A DNA stretch of 26,681 nt from a virus. A program made the position numbers and the translations under genes. Position 1 is the first letter of the stretch. Every line of letters starts with the position of its first letter. The stretch is taken from positions 1 to 26,681 of IMG/VR virus record IMGVR_UViG_3300010297_000068. One strand, written 5' to 3'. The notes under the pieces are model-generated. The model had not been told where the DNA came from and made no database searches. It was given only the letters and a program-made list of their open reading frames with translations. Of the stretch, positions 18,901-24,464 are shown piece by piece.

Positions 18901-21169
18901 TACATCCGGAACCAAGTAAATCTTTAACTTCAATGGTTGGTGGAGTTACAACATCATATCCAGATCCAGAGTCTGTAACATCGATGGATTTTATCTCTCC
19001 ATAAAAAATGTTTTCATCAAAATATGATGGAGATAATAACTCAACGCCATTTGCAAGTAATCCTATGGATCTATTAAATGTTGTTCTTTCGTTAAAATCA
19101 TCAAAAATATCCTGCTCAAGATCAATAGGGAATTTTCTCAAAAGTTTTTGATGGGTTACAGATTTGTTTTCATAACCAGAAAAAACAATAGTGTCACTAC
19201 TAATACCAGCTTTTGCTTCAATATATCTTTGTGAAAAAACATCAGGAGAACTAAAAGATAACTTAATGTTATCATTATCAACTACAGTTACGTAGTAAAA
19301 ACCGGTGGAAACTCCAGATGTTGAGAAATCTACAGTATCATAGTAAACGGAAATTCCATTTTGATAATTATGATTTGGACAACTGAATATTGATGTGAAT
19401 CCTATTAAATTTACTGGTCTAAAAGGTTCTTCTATTGTTTCAACAACTCTTTTATCATCAGTAACATACATTGTATAGTTTGGAAGACCAGAACTAGTTA
19501 CGTAAAAATATTCATTATTTTTGTCAATATAAGTGTTTTGAATTCCACTTACAAATTTATTTAAATTTGGATAATAATTTGAGTAGTGGTTAGCTCTATA
19601 TACTTTTCTTTTAATAAAAGAAATTGCAGATGTATCAATACTTGCGGTGTTTAATAACTGAACAAGAATAATATTGGAGTATTTTTTAGTTGCATCCCCT
19701 TGATCATACGTAACTTCTATTATTTCAGCTTCAGAAAGTCCATCAAATCTATCATAAACAATTATCCTATCTTCTACATATGGAATAATTTTGTCAAACA
19801 AAATTAATCTAAACTTATTTGAAGATACTTGTTCTATACTTTCTACATTATGTGTTATCGGTAAATTGTAAATCCAATTATTAAATTTAACATTATTTGA
19901 TAAATTTTTACCAAAACTAGAAACTCTTATTTTGTCTCCCTTTCTGAGATTGGAAACTCCATCTAAATTTACATCATCAATTACGTTAATAATTCTAAAT
20001 TCAACTTTAGAAGTATTCCCAAATCCAACATAACTAAAAGCAAAATTATTTTCTACTAAAGAAAGACTACTATTTAATTTTTTAGTTACTCCAGTTACAT
20101 CAAGGAACTGATTTGTGGTTTTATCTCCATAATTAATTTGAATAAAATCAGAATTTTCTGGTTTTACTAAAAGTGATCCCGCTTGTGGAAATCCTACGGT
20201 AGAATCTACTAAGATATTGTCATCGTCAATTTCAATATCCTCCAATATCTTTGTCTGTCCAGTTACTTTGAACGTTCCAGAAATAGAAGAAGAGTCTAAA
20301 GAAATTTCATATAAGTTTTTACCTAAAACAGGTCTTATTTCGGAATTAAAAATTGATCCACTAGTTGTGGTAAGACCAGTATTTTGAAATAAGAAATTTC
20401 CAGTTATATCTAAAGGATTTGCTCCAGATATTTTTTCAACCAAAAGATTTTTTGTTACAAAATATTCATCTGATGATGAACTTAAAGTATAATCACTTGG
20501 TTTTATAATATCAACATCTACACCGTAAAGAACACCAAATAAGAACTTATATGAAACATCTGTACCTTTTGATCTGTAGAAATTTCTAGCGTTAAGTATA
20601 ATATTTTCTACAGAAGCGTTTTCATAAAAACTTCTATTCTCAAATCCTGGGAAAAATTCAAATTTAAAATTTTCAAAGAATTTTTGTAAAAATAAGTTAC
20701 TTAAATTTAAAACTTTTGCCCCAGAGGAGTGTGAATCTGCAGAACTTTCTGAAAAATTCAAAAATGAAGAATTGTCTAGAGATTCTATCTGATCAATTCC
20801 AGAAAATCCTCTTGCACAACCAAGAAATGATGTCGAAGTTTTAGAAGTATATGTTATTATTTCATCATCTATCTTTAAAAGACCATATGTATCTGGCCAA
20901 CCTTCAGTACTTTCTACAGATATCTCATCATCAAAAGCAAAAACTTCTTCTGTTGTAGTAGTATCTGCAATTAGATCAGTATTATTGAATTTTTGAACAT
21001 TTTTATATTTTATAAAATTAGACGCAAGATCAAGAGTTCCAGATTGATGTTCTAAAGACTTATAGTACTGTCTTAAAAACTCCACAAAAAGTGGAGACTC
21101 TTCCAGCATGTATTCTGGAAGTTGTGATTCTAAGATGGAATCAATTTTGACTCTTTTTATTTCTGACAT
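6968..21169 (-). CDS. 7: Giant gp7-like baseplate wedge / virion structural protein with YHYH domain
   Basis: An uninterrupted 4733-residue frame sits between gp6 and gp8, exactly where T4 has gp7. Residues 16-39 (QLPEYMLEESPLFVEFLRQY) and about 195-220 (SKGTDVSYKFLFGVLYG) resemble T4 gp7 C-terminal segments (STKGIEASYKFLFKVLYN in T4, from memory). Near residue 2436, LRSTIPYSTWRESVRSIVHP resembles the T4 segment SNLPSSRWKSDVIRFVHP. The rest is extra. GGxGY beta repeats recur from about 735 to 4499. A YHYH-family segment, SPIVGYAYDGNPIYGPYGY, lies near 1243. Helical CxRDxGY and DPxSCxDV modules fall at about 2598-3040. Fibre-like NGVFQNP and NDVLQDP units lie near 3580 and 3935. A propeller-like stretch with YSYDSTNW and SNNGNIW covers about 4155-4485. 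The gene starts one base after the gp6 stop. It probably forms the wedge core plus a large external layer; the gp7 assignment is by local motif and gene order. No signal peptide or transmembrane segment was noticed. Confidence 0.8.
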   Translation of the reverse strand: MSEIKRVKIDSILESQLPEYMLEESPLFVEFLRQYYKSLEHQSGTLDLASNFIKYKNVQKFNNTDLIADTTTTEEVFAFDDEISVESTEGWPDTYGLLKIDDEIITYTSKTSTSFLGCARGFSGIDQIESLDNSSFLNFSESSADSHSSGAKVLNLSNLFLQKFFENFKFEFFPGFENRSFYENASVENIILNARNFYRSKGTDVSYKFLFGVLYGVDVDIIKPSDYTLSSSSDEYFVTKNLLVEKISGANPLDITGNFLFQNTGLTTTSGSIFNSEIRPVLGKNLYEISLDSSSISGTFKVTGQTKILEDIEIDDDNILVDSTVGFPQAGSLLVKPENSDFIQINYGDKTTNQFLDVTGVTKKLNSSLSLVENNFAFSYVGFGNTSKVEFRIINVIDDVNLDGVSNLRKGDKIRVSSFGKNLSNNVKFNNWIYNLPITHNVESIEQVSSNKFRLILFDKIIPYVEDRIIVYDRFDGLSEAEIIEVTYDQGDATKKYSNIILVQLLNTASIDTSAISFIKRKVYRANHYSNYYPNLNKFVSGIQNTYIDKNNEYFYVTSSGLPNYTMYVTDDKRVVETIEEPFRPVNLIGFTSIFSCPNHNYQNGISVYYDTVDFSTSGVSTGFYYVTVVDNDNIKLSFSSPDVFSQRYIEAKAGISSDTIVFSGYENKSVTHQKLLRKFPIDLEQDIFDDFNERTTFNRSIGLLANGVELLSPSYFDENIFYGEIKSIDVTDSGSGYDVVTPPTIEVKDLLGSGCKAHVNLSGSVEGVEIIVPGVGYSKKPKITIFGGNGQGCSLESNLVRTRIESTFKGDNNVDQFSDYIDLLAPTAFVDGEEVLYDANINVNVPGIIDGSSYFVGIISDTRIKLYNTKEDALNKTNEIDIVGVSSGFHVFRTVELKNTINQIYVREPGEGYSNRKVKVPSILSHGNNNKLGINTFDSYIFAKNHGFNDSELVTYSNTDTPIVGLDTNNYYHVKVLDTNRFKLSFAGTSQFTLSDEDYLKRKFVKFDSIGVGTHIIGYPPISISVEATSSIGSSSIVVPVLKPIVLGQIDDVYVEDGGVSYGCTDILNFHRRPSAGVSSVRSIAFMDPIVVNGRIVDVKILNSGLGYRPDSDIIVTGDGDFAQLQPIIDEFGRLDDVTVIDGGFGYDADTTQLTLENRGVGAKFLANVHSWKIDQVVKLQDYINPEDDGILLNSKNEDLELQFCNYYIPKKLRYQLNDNFTNQNKETEDQLSHSPIVGYAYDGNPIYGPYGYDTPSGGAIRNMVSSYVLDFESNNLLRPPGFTPGYFINDYSYTSSGDLDQFNGRFCVTPEFPDGTYAYFYSIEVDISKIAKNKYPYVIGPSFRNRPVNQNFLPLYNQDFDQFDNSITRNIGPYYFNNINSSYEVLDSVSEDFRQEFEITELNTGRIENVSVFFPGDNYKVNDKVRLDNEGTDGSGASIVVSKLKGRSIDAISFNEKNISDVVVLPKGNEILLDFVEPHELLNNEPVAVTGVSTISANSIEGIHRISVNDKSCSLVEDIPTDVVSGVSTFIKVNEVDGFRSGDYIGIGTEVMFITQVSTRRSGFFVNRLTNTGIHTAGIEDVNLLPRQFTFKVKEPLDDLIIPNRTLYFNPIESVGIGVSGITRLVVGVGTNSEFEDRFLPSKSIYLPSHNLYTGQPIRYSSGFAGTSLYVNNVGSGVSFALLDDQVVYAVNISQDYLGISTIGYTSSIGGIGTNLTSVEFWDLGTGFNIVGSAHSFTTLFNEITCSVNRVSGVVTTASDHNLSVGDQIDLTISSKLTEEYKVFFDVINRKILINDYIFTNSDVDLEKNIIQNDQFKSFKSGTKVIYTATSPLGGLNSSQSYFILKKDVDKISLCEYASDVLESKEIDLTSFSVSGTQSFRLINPPLNPFFGSLIVFDVSDVSLLDLRLDFYKNANFTNLIELIGVVDEGFAITREGIPGTSGAKVTLDTTKKSFPEVFYYNLTPISPSDETKNQLSSDIEIDSYNKINILNHKLSGKVTIDLVSDTDTFAFNSEKLLTPTELEILENPEITYITNSKTAKGPIEDLRVNFGGLGYRIVPVITDIVSDEGRNAVLKLISDNIGEVETIERVKDGFDYPTDPTLSAQLSSTIVCGIKDINTIDYINILNGGSGYNDAPTLLVRGGEGLGEKGGDIQLKAVFDGGSITNVDIVENSTALAGPLDIIPIYNSNGLEIDAFTINGFEITIELFNSPTAYPLINTGYGSSITTFPFAPGDEIFIEKVSLTDETNTLQNYNSENFDYKFFTVTGISTLNNTLTYSVAGLTTAGFNGFGDYNDERRGVVINKSKIASFEMILKDDVKYSSSEKVTTKNFSGRIMENGWDNRLNQMRITDIEGNLEIGDVLVGSDSKVKGIVEYINSFEFDTSFSATRDKVNINKNNGVLNDSQLRISDNYYYQKFSYLLRSTIPYSTWRESVRSIVHPSGFQEFSDYVLLTEPTIPEVNLGIAKSTSMTPVLNDGDSSLLFNIDSVQDFASRKNYALVYEDNLYPDGSTDQIYFEGDGVSLKPYILNKTNKVLTLDDISPQFNGTTQFNFVGRYADASNLLILNRDFIQEEVVSFVEFNYPNIGLSTTYSREKCLRDTGFIVDAVSHDLKYASNNKSVEAGLAYWDAGASYVVNETEETLFAYNYVKFLGQYVINNQTPPTLYQTTIKQKFDFALIEDPLNYDFSRFKDARNLIVGNRREIQDTALASVAIAHSDFYFPGDAQTNEFSRYYDGYRLIQQNKQEIIDYAYNNALILYAGISTAQDQYELDLNNFINGISLDVFTGGNNYTRKFSGTFFENDNIQIGNVTQLIYAFNQARVGMQSAVANQLTIQDLTVTGDPNPGSDPPPYGTPGVTANNTDPDSCSDVQDAILTLTTVVTSALGSGTTSFFPAENVGTYTTGGNKCFRDLGYIIDGVAQDIAYGTNQHTVYNTKKYFDGVGVALTDGLLGEEAESITAFVAARDAMKLAVTNNLYYQDLTISADPLTGINTDPNSCADVRAEIDVLVGILTVAIGNSSLSTVPEENYGTTDCANVRQSLGNYIGIITTIIGFGTDFAPEKYEPLTSLGDQIVGLTSFKLTNKGTSVFQHIFDAGNDQVINLDTNVITIFNHNYQTGQELTYDSFGNNPIGIATTSYVSAGIATILMEVGNINGSAVLENGYSVSISTTITGISTVLVPAGPTFKQFLGALSTSSGLGTDAQFTVSVSYDNITGQPLSTSIQPTFGGRGYAIGDTVSIAGTYLGGTSPTNDLSFVVSTTGASGIQTEANAVYTNVPSDDSNGAIFNVTRDSAGYISQVDVVYGGVGYNTTSTNIGIAGTYLAGDDLDSITVDAKLVGSDKLGGNVFVYKLNDNQFGLLGISTSPNFLTLTSLGIGSQSLSLVNPNESTLISIDGIPQPALAKAPIVLSTEPTINIGLTTTVLQITAGISSVRFNDVIKLDDELMIIRNILVKNESVFVERGAFGSQVDTHLGGSFGDVFRGNMNIVGDTVWFSDPPYGLFGPPGIQTSSTFSGRVFSRQLDAQVPEDRNLIFDDISNDFTGVASTEFLIKVNGNTTTTIFNDVNFGTNINNIPLVFINGVFQNPINDVTVDNDSTNTLRFLSGTPSAGKISQVSISTTFGYQPILPAYAVATVSIGGTIESITVTDGGSGYRGTPDVYLSTNVGSGVSLQAVVSTSGTTAGQITDILVINPGAGYTTTDVPDVVIGIDTGYANLNTEYVGTPGDGQGAKVTVKIGMGSSVIEFKIDDPGVGYKVDDQIKVVGIPTVNLRNDNLEILTTEYYNVSGIATITTLTDHLLGIGDDVRILGSTFGFDFDSKVIGIPTVGSGTTNEFQIDAGISTVISSFTGSGGIVSFRQVEEFILTVDRIETDDFSAFYPGQFIVFNDISSAFNGFRTKFTLSQEINGQDQIVNLKTLEGSDMDITNNIFIWINDVLQDPTYAYSFRGSRVIFTEPPIPDSKCVILYYRGSSIDVEEIVPPPSIKEGDVVTIQESSLDIFDIEQFPRTVKTIVSSDQIDTFVYNSIGINSDTNSIRPITWQKQKTDKIISGTLFSKSRPGLKSRVVPNATIIKDIDPGDTVIYVDNAFPLFEDLDELTENLRDIIVTENQKVESATAYAVVSASSTVSSIVLTDGGVGYGNTLLPKVIVSSSAIKLKDPVYQWQTSVIDDSIFAIDSNSQFNSISYGNQLVSVGNSSLYSYSYDSTNWVTGDVGVGSTINLLDVNRISIGSSDIILAVGNEATIAQSVGFSNTLTSWIEIDSFEEETAPGVGIIGYNPTTYNGTFTSIAVGLNKWVVVGTAGSIFESDSVYPERFISRVSNTLSDLNSIVFAENIFVAVGDNGTVINSNNGNIWDTITSGVPLINFNKIIHDGNDFIIVGNGGIILRSTTQVSYEQIANTIPASENILNIEYFENVYFANTSAGKFYYSLDLVNWVYRDLSQFDEFSDYIFVNDYDPNGKFIVVGAAGTIISSVPVYHRAEAVGTVTNGEVTSIQVTDGGFGYVDSDVPNVLIESDTFKVETINSFKVIGDYGNLIGVTTFLPGSPGIGTTSPKLEFTLQSESYDNSTLGVGYSAPNTFGVINSLLDIGDYFIISDSNVETDGSLVSISTYLGGMANYPNSVIGISTNYLDGVYRVDFITQPYAGIVTVTCHFAPDANGGVNAAVRGEYDGSSFSGINTNGFYGKYSWSKIYDYQNRSLSISGGKAFETYTDNGLTGLSTSAKVMRTRSVVSD

Positions 21170-21170
21170 T

Positions 21171-23042
21171 TTATCTTACGTATCTTCCGTTTAAGTAACT
21201 TGAAGTTGGAACATATTGAGTTGCTGAAATGTTCTCACCAGAACTTACAGTATCCTCTATCATATTTACCACAGATTTTTGAACATCAAATTGAAGATAA
21301 AGATCTTTAAGTCCAATTATATCGTTAGACTCTGGAATTGCTTGAACTTCAATAAAACCAGAATCCAATACGCTTGAAAGTATATTAATAACATCCAAAA
21401 TTATTTCACCCTTTGCATAATCTATAGTTCCAGCATTTGTTTTTACTATAAATGGAGTGTTATTAACTAACGTAAATAAAAACACTCTTCCAGAAGTTTC
21501 TGAAGTCGCAATATCACCAAGATAAACAACACCAGATATACCAGAAACTCTAAATCCAGTTGATTTTATTGAATATCCACCAGATCTAATGTGAATTTGA
21601 TTTCCAAAACATAACTCATAAGTTGCTAATGTATTAAGTTCGGGAGTTAAGTCTCTCCTCATCCTAACTTTAGTAATATTAGATGTTATAGACTTATCGG
21701 TGTCATCTATCAAACCAACTATTTTACTATATTTAAATCTACCACCAAAACTATTGAGGTCAGATGATTGTGAATAATTTGTGAGAGTATTTAAAACCTT
21801 AGACCTTACACGTTCCGACTGCGAAGTTTTATTTACATTAAAATAAACTGAGGATTCAACCTCAACATATAAGTATGAAAGATCTATTATTTCTGGTTTA
21901 ATTCCTGCTATGGAATATTGTTTTAGTGATCTAGTTATATTTTGTTTTGTTAAAGTTGATAGAAAAGTACCATCTCTTGGTTTTACTGATATAAAAACTT
22001 TTCCAAATTCTGGGGGATCTAACTCTTCCCCTCCATACGCTGTAACCGATTCAATATTTGGATATATGTAGGGAATGAGTCCCCTATAGTCATTTGCAGT
22101 AACTGCTCTGTATTGGGAAGCATATACTCTTGGTGCAAGATACTTAATAGAATCGATATCTTCTATCTTGTCCCCATTTTGTGAAGATGACTGTGTTAGT
22201 ATCAAAGAAACCCCAGAAGTGATTTCTTGTATATTATTATCTTTTAGTATTCCCGAAAATGTAAAGTTAGTAGCTCCGTTGCCTTCTCTTCCGTTTGTAA
22301 CAATATAAGTTACTTCAATTTTACTTCCATTTGTTGGTTTCTTCCCTAAGATATCATCACCAAATCTAATTTCATATTTTTGATCAGCAACTTCTTGTAT
22401 TAAGAATATTCTTGAGGAAGAAGTTAAATTTAAAATACTATCATAAAAAGTATAAATCTCTGTAGTTTCATTAGTAACAGAAACTCTTATAGTAGATGTA
22501 TCAATATTTACGTTTGGTAAAATAAATCTTTGATTGGGCAAAGAAGAATCAACGGTGAAAGTATTTTTGATGAAAACGCCTTCATATATGTCTAAATTAT
22601 TGAATTGTGCGTATCCATCAGTATTAATTGGAACAGTTACGTTCTCTGGAATAGAAAATATAAAATTACCGAAATCTACAGATCCCAAAGCAGTTTGTCC
22701 AGCATATAAAGTTACTGTTCTAGAACCTTCTCTAGTTCTCATATCAACAGAGAAGTTGACCGTCGCTTTTGAAGCTCTTGTGGACCTAGGCACATATCCA
22801 ATATTTCTAGCAAGAGAAACAACATTCTCTCTTAACGTAGCGCTATCTAGAAATGTCTCATTTACTGCCATATTTGTATTATAGGCAGTTATATAACTGT
22901 TGTATGCTAGCAAATCAATCAATACTGAGAAGTTGGACCCCTCAAAGTCAAAGTCCGTAAACTCACTATTTGCACGTAGATAATCTTTGATCTGCGTTCG
23001 CAAATCATTAAAGTCTAAATTTGTAAACTGATTAAATGACAT
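21171..23042 (-). CDS. 6: Baseplate wedge protein gp6 (baseplate J-like)
   Basis: This is the homologue of T4 gp6, which forms the continuous ring of the wedge and holds gp25 and gp7. It is 623 residues, against about 660 in T4. The N-terminus is highly characteristic: DFNDLRTQIKDYL, then FEGSNFSVLIDLLAYNSYI and MAVNETFLDSATLREN, followed by ARNIGYVPRSTRASKATV (residues about 10-110), the classical opening of baseplate J-like wedge proteins. Further on, VYASQYRAVTANDYRGLIPYI (about 308-328) is the conserved J-like core motif, and SVYFNVNKTSQSERVRSKV (about 395-413) the typical helix-strand unit after it. The ATG overlaps the last base of the gp25 stop (TAATG), pointing to translational coupling, and the stop is one base before the giant gene. 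Confidence 0.95.
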   Translation of the reverse strand: MSFNQFTNLDFNDLRTQIKDYLRANSEFTDFDFEGSNFSVLIDLLAYNSYITAYNTNMAVNETFLDSATLRENVVSLARNIGYVPRSTRASKATVNFSVDMRTREGSRTVTLYAGQTALGSVDFGNFIFSIPENVTVPINTDGYAQFNNLDIYEGVFIKNTFTVDSSLPNQRFILPNVNIDTSTIRVSVTNETTEIYTFYDSILNLTSSSRIFLIQEVADQKYEIRFGDDILGKKPTNGSKIEVTYIVTNGREGNGATNFTFSGILKDNNIQEITSGVSLILTQSSSQNGDKIEDIDSIKYLAPRVYASQYRAVTANDYRGLIPYIYPNIESVTAYGGEELDPPEFGKVFISVKPRDGTFLSTLTKQNITRSLKQYSIAGIKPEIIDLSYLYVEVESSVYFNVNKTSQSERVRSKVLNTLTNYSQSSDLNSFGGRFKYSKIVGLIDDTDKSITSNITKVRMRRDLTPELNTLATYELCFGNQIHIRSGGYSIKSTGFRVSGISGVVYLGDIATSETSGRVFLFTLVNNTPFIVKTNAGTIDYAKGEIILDVINILSSVLDSGFIEVQAIPESNDIIGLKDLYLQFDVQKSVVNMIEDTVSSGENISATQYVPTSSYLNGRYVR

Positions 23043-23440
23043 TAGACTCTAGTTGGTTGTAGTAGGAAATCAACGGTTTGAGGTGGTATAGTCAATCCAA
23101 TAATATTATATTGAATAACAATGTTCAAATCGTTGGACTCATCGGGATACGAGGCTTTGACTTGGGAAAGACTAATCCTTGGTTCAAAGTTTTTTAATAG
23201 TGTTTCAATCTCTGTCTCAAGTCTTCTACTAAGAGTTGCAGATTGTAGTTCAAAAAGACTATTTTCAACCGAAGTACCTATCAAAGAATTAAAAAATCTG
23301 TCGCCTAATCTTGTTCTAACGAGATTTACAACAGATTTTTTAATCGCATCAGCATTATTCAATACCATTATGTCATTTGATACCGGATTTCTTGCAAAAG
23401 AAAGACTGATATCTTTAAATTTTCTAGAAATCCTTACCAT
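23042..23440 (-). CDS. 25: Baseplate wedge protein gp25
   Basis: This is the T4 gp25 / GPW-gp25 (TssE) family protein, a small wedge protein that joins gp6 and nucleates sheath assembly. It is 132 residues, the same length as T4 gp25. Visible hallmarks are DAIKKSVVNLVRTRLGDRFF (about 31-50), the glycine-containing segment before SLFELQ, and the conserved EPR motif at residues 86-88 in KNFEPRISL, which in contractile systems is a key contact residue set. The C-terminal half is the usual beta hairpin. ATG at 23438-23440 is chosen because the family starts at this point and because a late promoter octamer lies 16 bases upstream. A clear Shine-Dalgarno sequence is lacking. The stop overlaps the gp6 start. 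Confidence 0.96.
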   Translation of the reverse strand: MVRISRKFKDISLSFARNPVSNDIMVLNNADAIKKSVVNLVRTRLGDRFFNSLIGTSVENSLFELQSATLSRRLETEIETLLKNFEPRISLSQVKASYPDESNDLNIVIQYNIIGLTIPPQTVDFLLQPTRV

Positions 23441-23455
23441 TACCCAAACTTAAGG

Positions 23456-23463
23456 TATTTATT
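23456..23463 (-). promoter_or_regulatory. T4-type late promoter before gp25
   Basis: The minus strand reads AATAAATA, matching the NATAAATA late octamer recognised by gp55/gp33-type late sigma factors in T4-like cyanophages. It sits 16 bases upstream of the gp25 ATG, in the 39-base gap after the 95-residue gene, and is followed by C as in many late promoters. It would drive gp25, gp6, the giant gene and probably gp8. Confidence 0.75.
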
Positions 23464-23479
23464 ATATGTATAATAGCAT

Positions 23480-23767
23480 TTACCACCTTTTTCCATAAGA
23501 AGGTTCAGTCCCATACTCCCAGTCATCATAATCTTCTTGATTACGAATTTTTTCGTGCATCTCAGACTGTTTTTTTAGTTTTTCTGAAGAATTTGCTCTT
23601 TCTGTGAAAAATCCATGACCGTGTGTGAAGTGACTACCTCCACAAGTCAAAGGATCTGCTTCCAATAATGTAATTTTTTCTTTTGGATCGTAATCTGTCA
23701 CCAATTTTGTGGTTCCCCACATTTCTTTCATGTAATTTGCGTCTCTATCTACGGGTAAATTAGACAT
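23480..23767 (-). CDS. Unknown 95-residue charged protein
   Basis: I do not recognise this gene. The protein is 95 residues, hydrophilic and mostly charged. Its N-terminal half has the sequence KEMWGTTKLVTDYDPKEK. A His-rich centre reads CGGSHFTHGHGFF (about 42-54). A helix-like acidic/basic segment follows, and the C-terminus is aromatic (DYDDWEYGTEPSYGKRW). The single cysteine together with three histidines could bind a metal, but no known motif is evident. An AGGAGC ribosome binding site lies about 6 bases before the ATG and forms part of a small hairpin. The gene follows the 153-residue gene by 47 bases and precedes the gp25 late promoter. A minor virion or assembly role is possible only by location. 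Confidence 0.8.
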   Translation of the reverse strand: MSNLPVDRDANYMKEMWGTTKLVTDYDPKEKITLLEADPLTCGGSHFTHGHGFFTERANSSEKLKKQSEMHEKIRNQEDYDDWEYGTEPSYGKRW

Positions 23768-23772
23768 TTTAG

Positions 23773-23792
23773 CTCCTGATTGTTAAATCAGA
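23773..23792 (-). promoter_or_regulatory. Leader hairpin covering the ribosome binding site of the 95-residue gene
   Basis: The minus-strand leader contains TTCTGATT, loop TAAC, AATCAGGA. These form an 8-pair stem with one G-U pair that includes the GGA of the AGGAGC Shine-Dalgarno, ending about five bases before the ATG. It could damp translation or act as a weak processing site. It lacks a T-run, so it does not look like a terminator. Confidence 0.4.
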
Positions 23793-23814
23793 ACTTTTTA
23801 AGGGGTTGCTATCC

Positions 23815-24276
23815 CTATTTTTTGTCTTTTTTAACTAATTCGTAGTCTTCACCAAGAACTTCATGAAGATAAGCTTCTGTCCAGTAATTGTAATACTTGG
23901 TTTTTGATAATTTTTTACGAAATGTGGTCAACTTTTTCTTAGATTGACACAAAATTAGGTTATATCTCTTGTTATTGGTTTGCACCCCGTTGATAAAAGT
24001 AGGTGCCGACGCACAATCTTCAAAAAATTTGTAATAATCGTACTTATTATTGTAAAAATTAACCCATTTTTGAACTTGATCTAGTTTCCAAAAGTCATCA
24101 ACAACAAAAATGACAACATCATAACCAGATTCGGGTACAATGTTGTCAATAGATGTCTCAACAATCTTTATTTTTGCACTAGAAGCATATGGGCACACTG
24201 AAAATCCACCCAATTCTTTCCGTTCTTTCGATACTTCAGTTACCCATTCATGAATATATGCTTCCTTTTCAGTCAT
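23815..24276 (-). CDS. Unknown protein with VCPYA motif (DUF1415-like?)
   Basis: A 153-residue soluble protein. Near the N-terminus, after a tryptophan-containing helix (HEWVTEVSKERKEL), comes FSVCPYASSAKIKIV with C28-P29-Y30-A31. DUF1415 proteins have a similar early CPFA motif after a helix, so a distant relationship is possible; I infer this only from the motif. The centre, SGYDVVIFVVDDFWKLDQV (about 49-67), looks like a beta strand followed by a helix, and the C-terminal third is Lys/Tyr-rich with KTKYYNYWTEAYLHEVLG. No catalytic function can be assigned, though C28 and a second cysteine pair of positions (C88 region and ILCQS) could be relevant. The start is one base after the stop of the 51-residue gene, so the two are probably translated together. 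Confidence 0.85.
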   Translation of the reverse strand: MTEKEAYIHEWVTEVSKERKELGGFSVCPYASSAKIKIVETSIDNIVPESGYDVVIFVVDDFWKLDQVQKWVNFYNNKYDYYKFFEDCASAPTFINGVQTNNKRYNLILCQSKKKLTTFRKKLSKTKYYNYWTEAYLHEVLGEDYELVKKDKK

Positions 24277-24277
24277 T

Positions 24278-24433
24278 TCAACCAGCCGCTAATGGTGAAT
24301 TTGGATTTGGCCCAACATTTCTTGGTTTTACTGCTTCATTTGCAACATTGTAACCAAAAACTTTACCATTTTCAGTTGTTTCTTCAGAAGCATCAGAAGC
24401 ATTTGGACCTAATTTGGACGTGGATTCAGCCAT
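24278..24433 (-). CDS. Unknown 51-residue small protein
   Basis: A short frame of 51 residues, beginning MAESTSKLGPNASD and ending NVGPNPNSPLAAG. The composition is hydrophilic, rich in Asn, Ser, Glu, Gly and Pro, and looks disordered, with no hydrophobic segment. Support comes from its context: a perfect late octamer 24 bases upstream of ATG, an AAAGG ribosome binding site, and a TGAAATG junction with the next gene. I do not recognise a family. It may be a small virion or assembly component, by analogy with its late expression only. Confidence 0.72.
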   Translation of the reverse strand: MAESTSKLGPNASDASEETTENGKVFGYNVANEAVKPRNVGPNPNSPLAAG

Positions 24434-24456
24434 AACCTTTAAAAACTCTTTAAAAG

Positions 24457-24464
24457 TATTTATT
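24457..24464 (-). promoter_or_regulatory. T4-type late promoter overlapping a stop codon
   Basis: The minus strand reads AATAAATA followed by C, a full match to the NATAAATA late octamer. It lies 24 bases before the ATG of the 51-residue gene and shares bases with the TAA stop and last codon of the 49-residue basic gene. It should drive the 51-, 153- and 95-residue genes and possibly read into gp25. Confidence 0.7.

Noticed and set aside
23797-23820. GGG/CCC hairpin with a T-run on the plus strand, a possible terminator
   Set aside because: The stem is only about four pairs, and it would terminate plus-strand transcription, where no gene exists.
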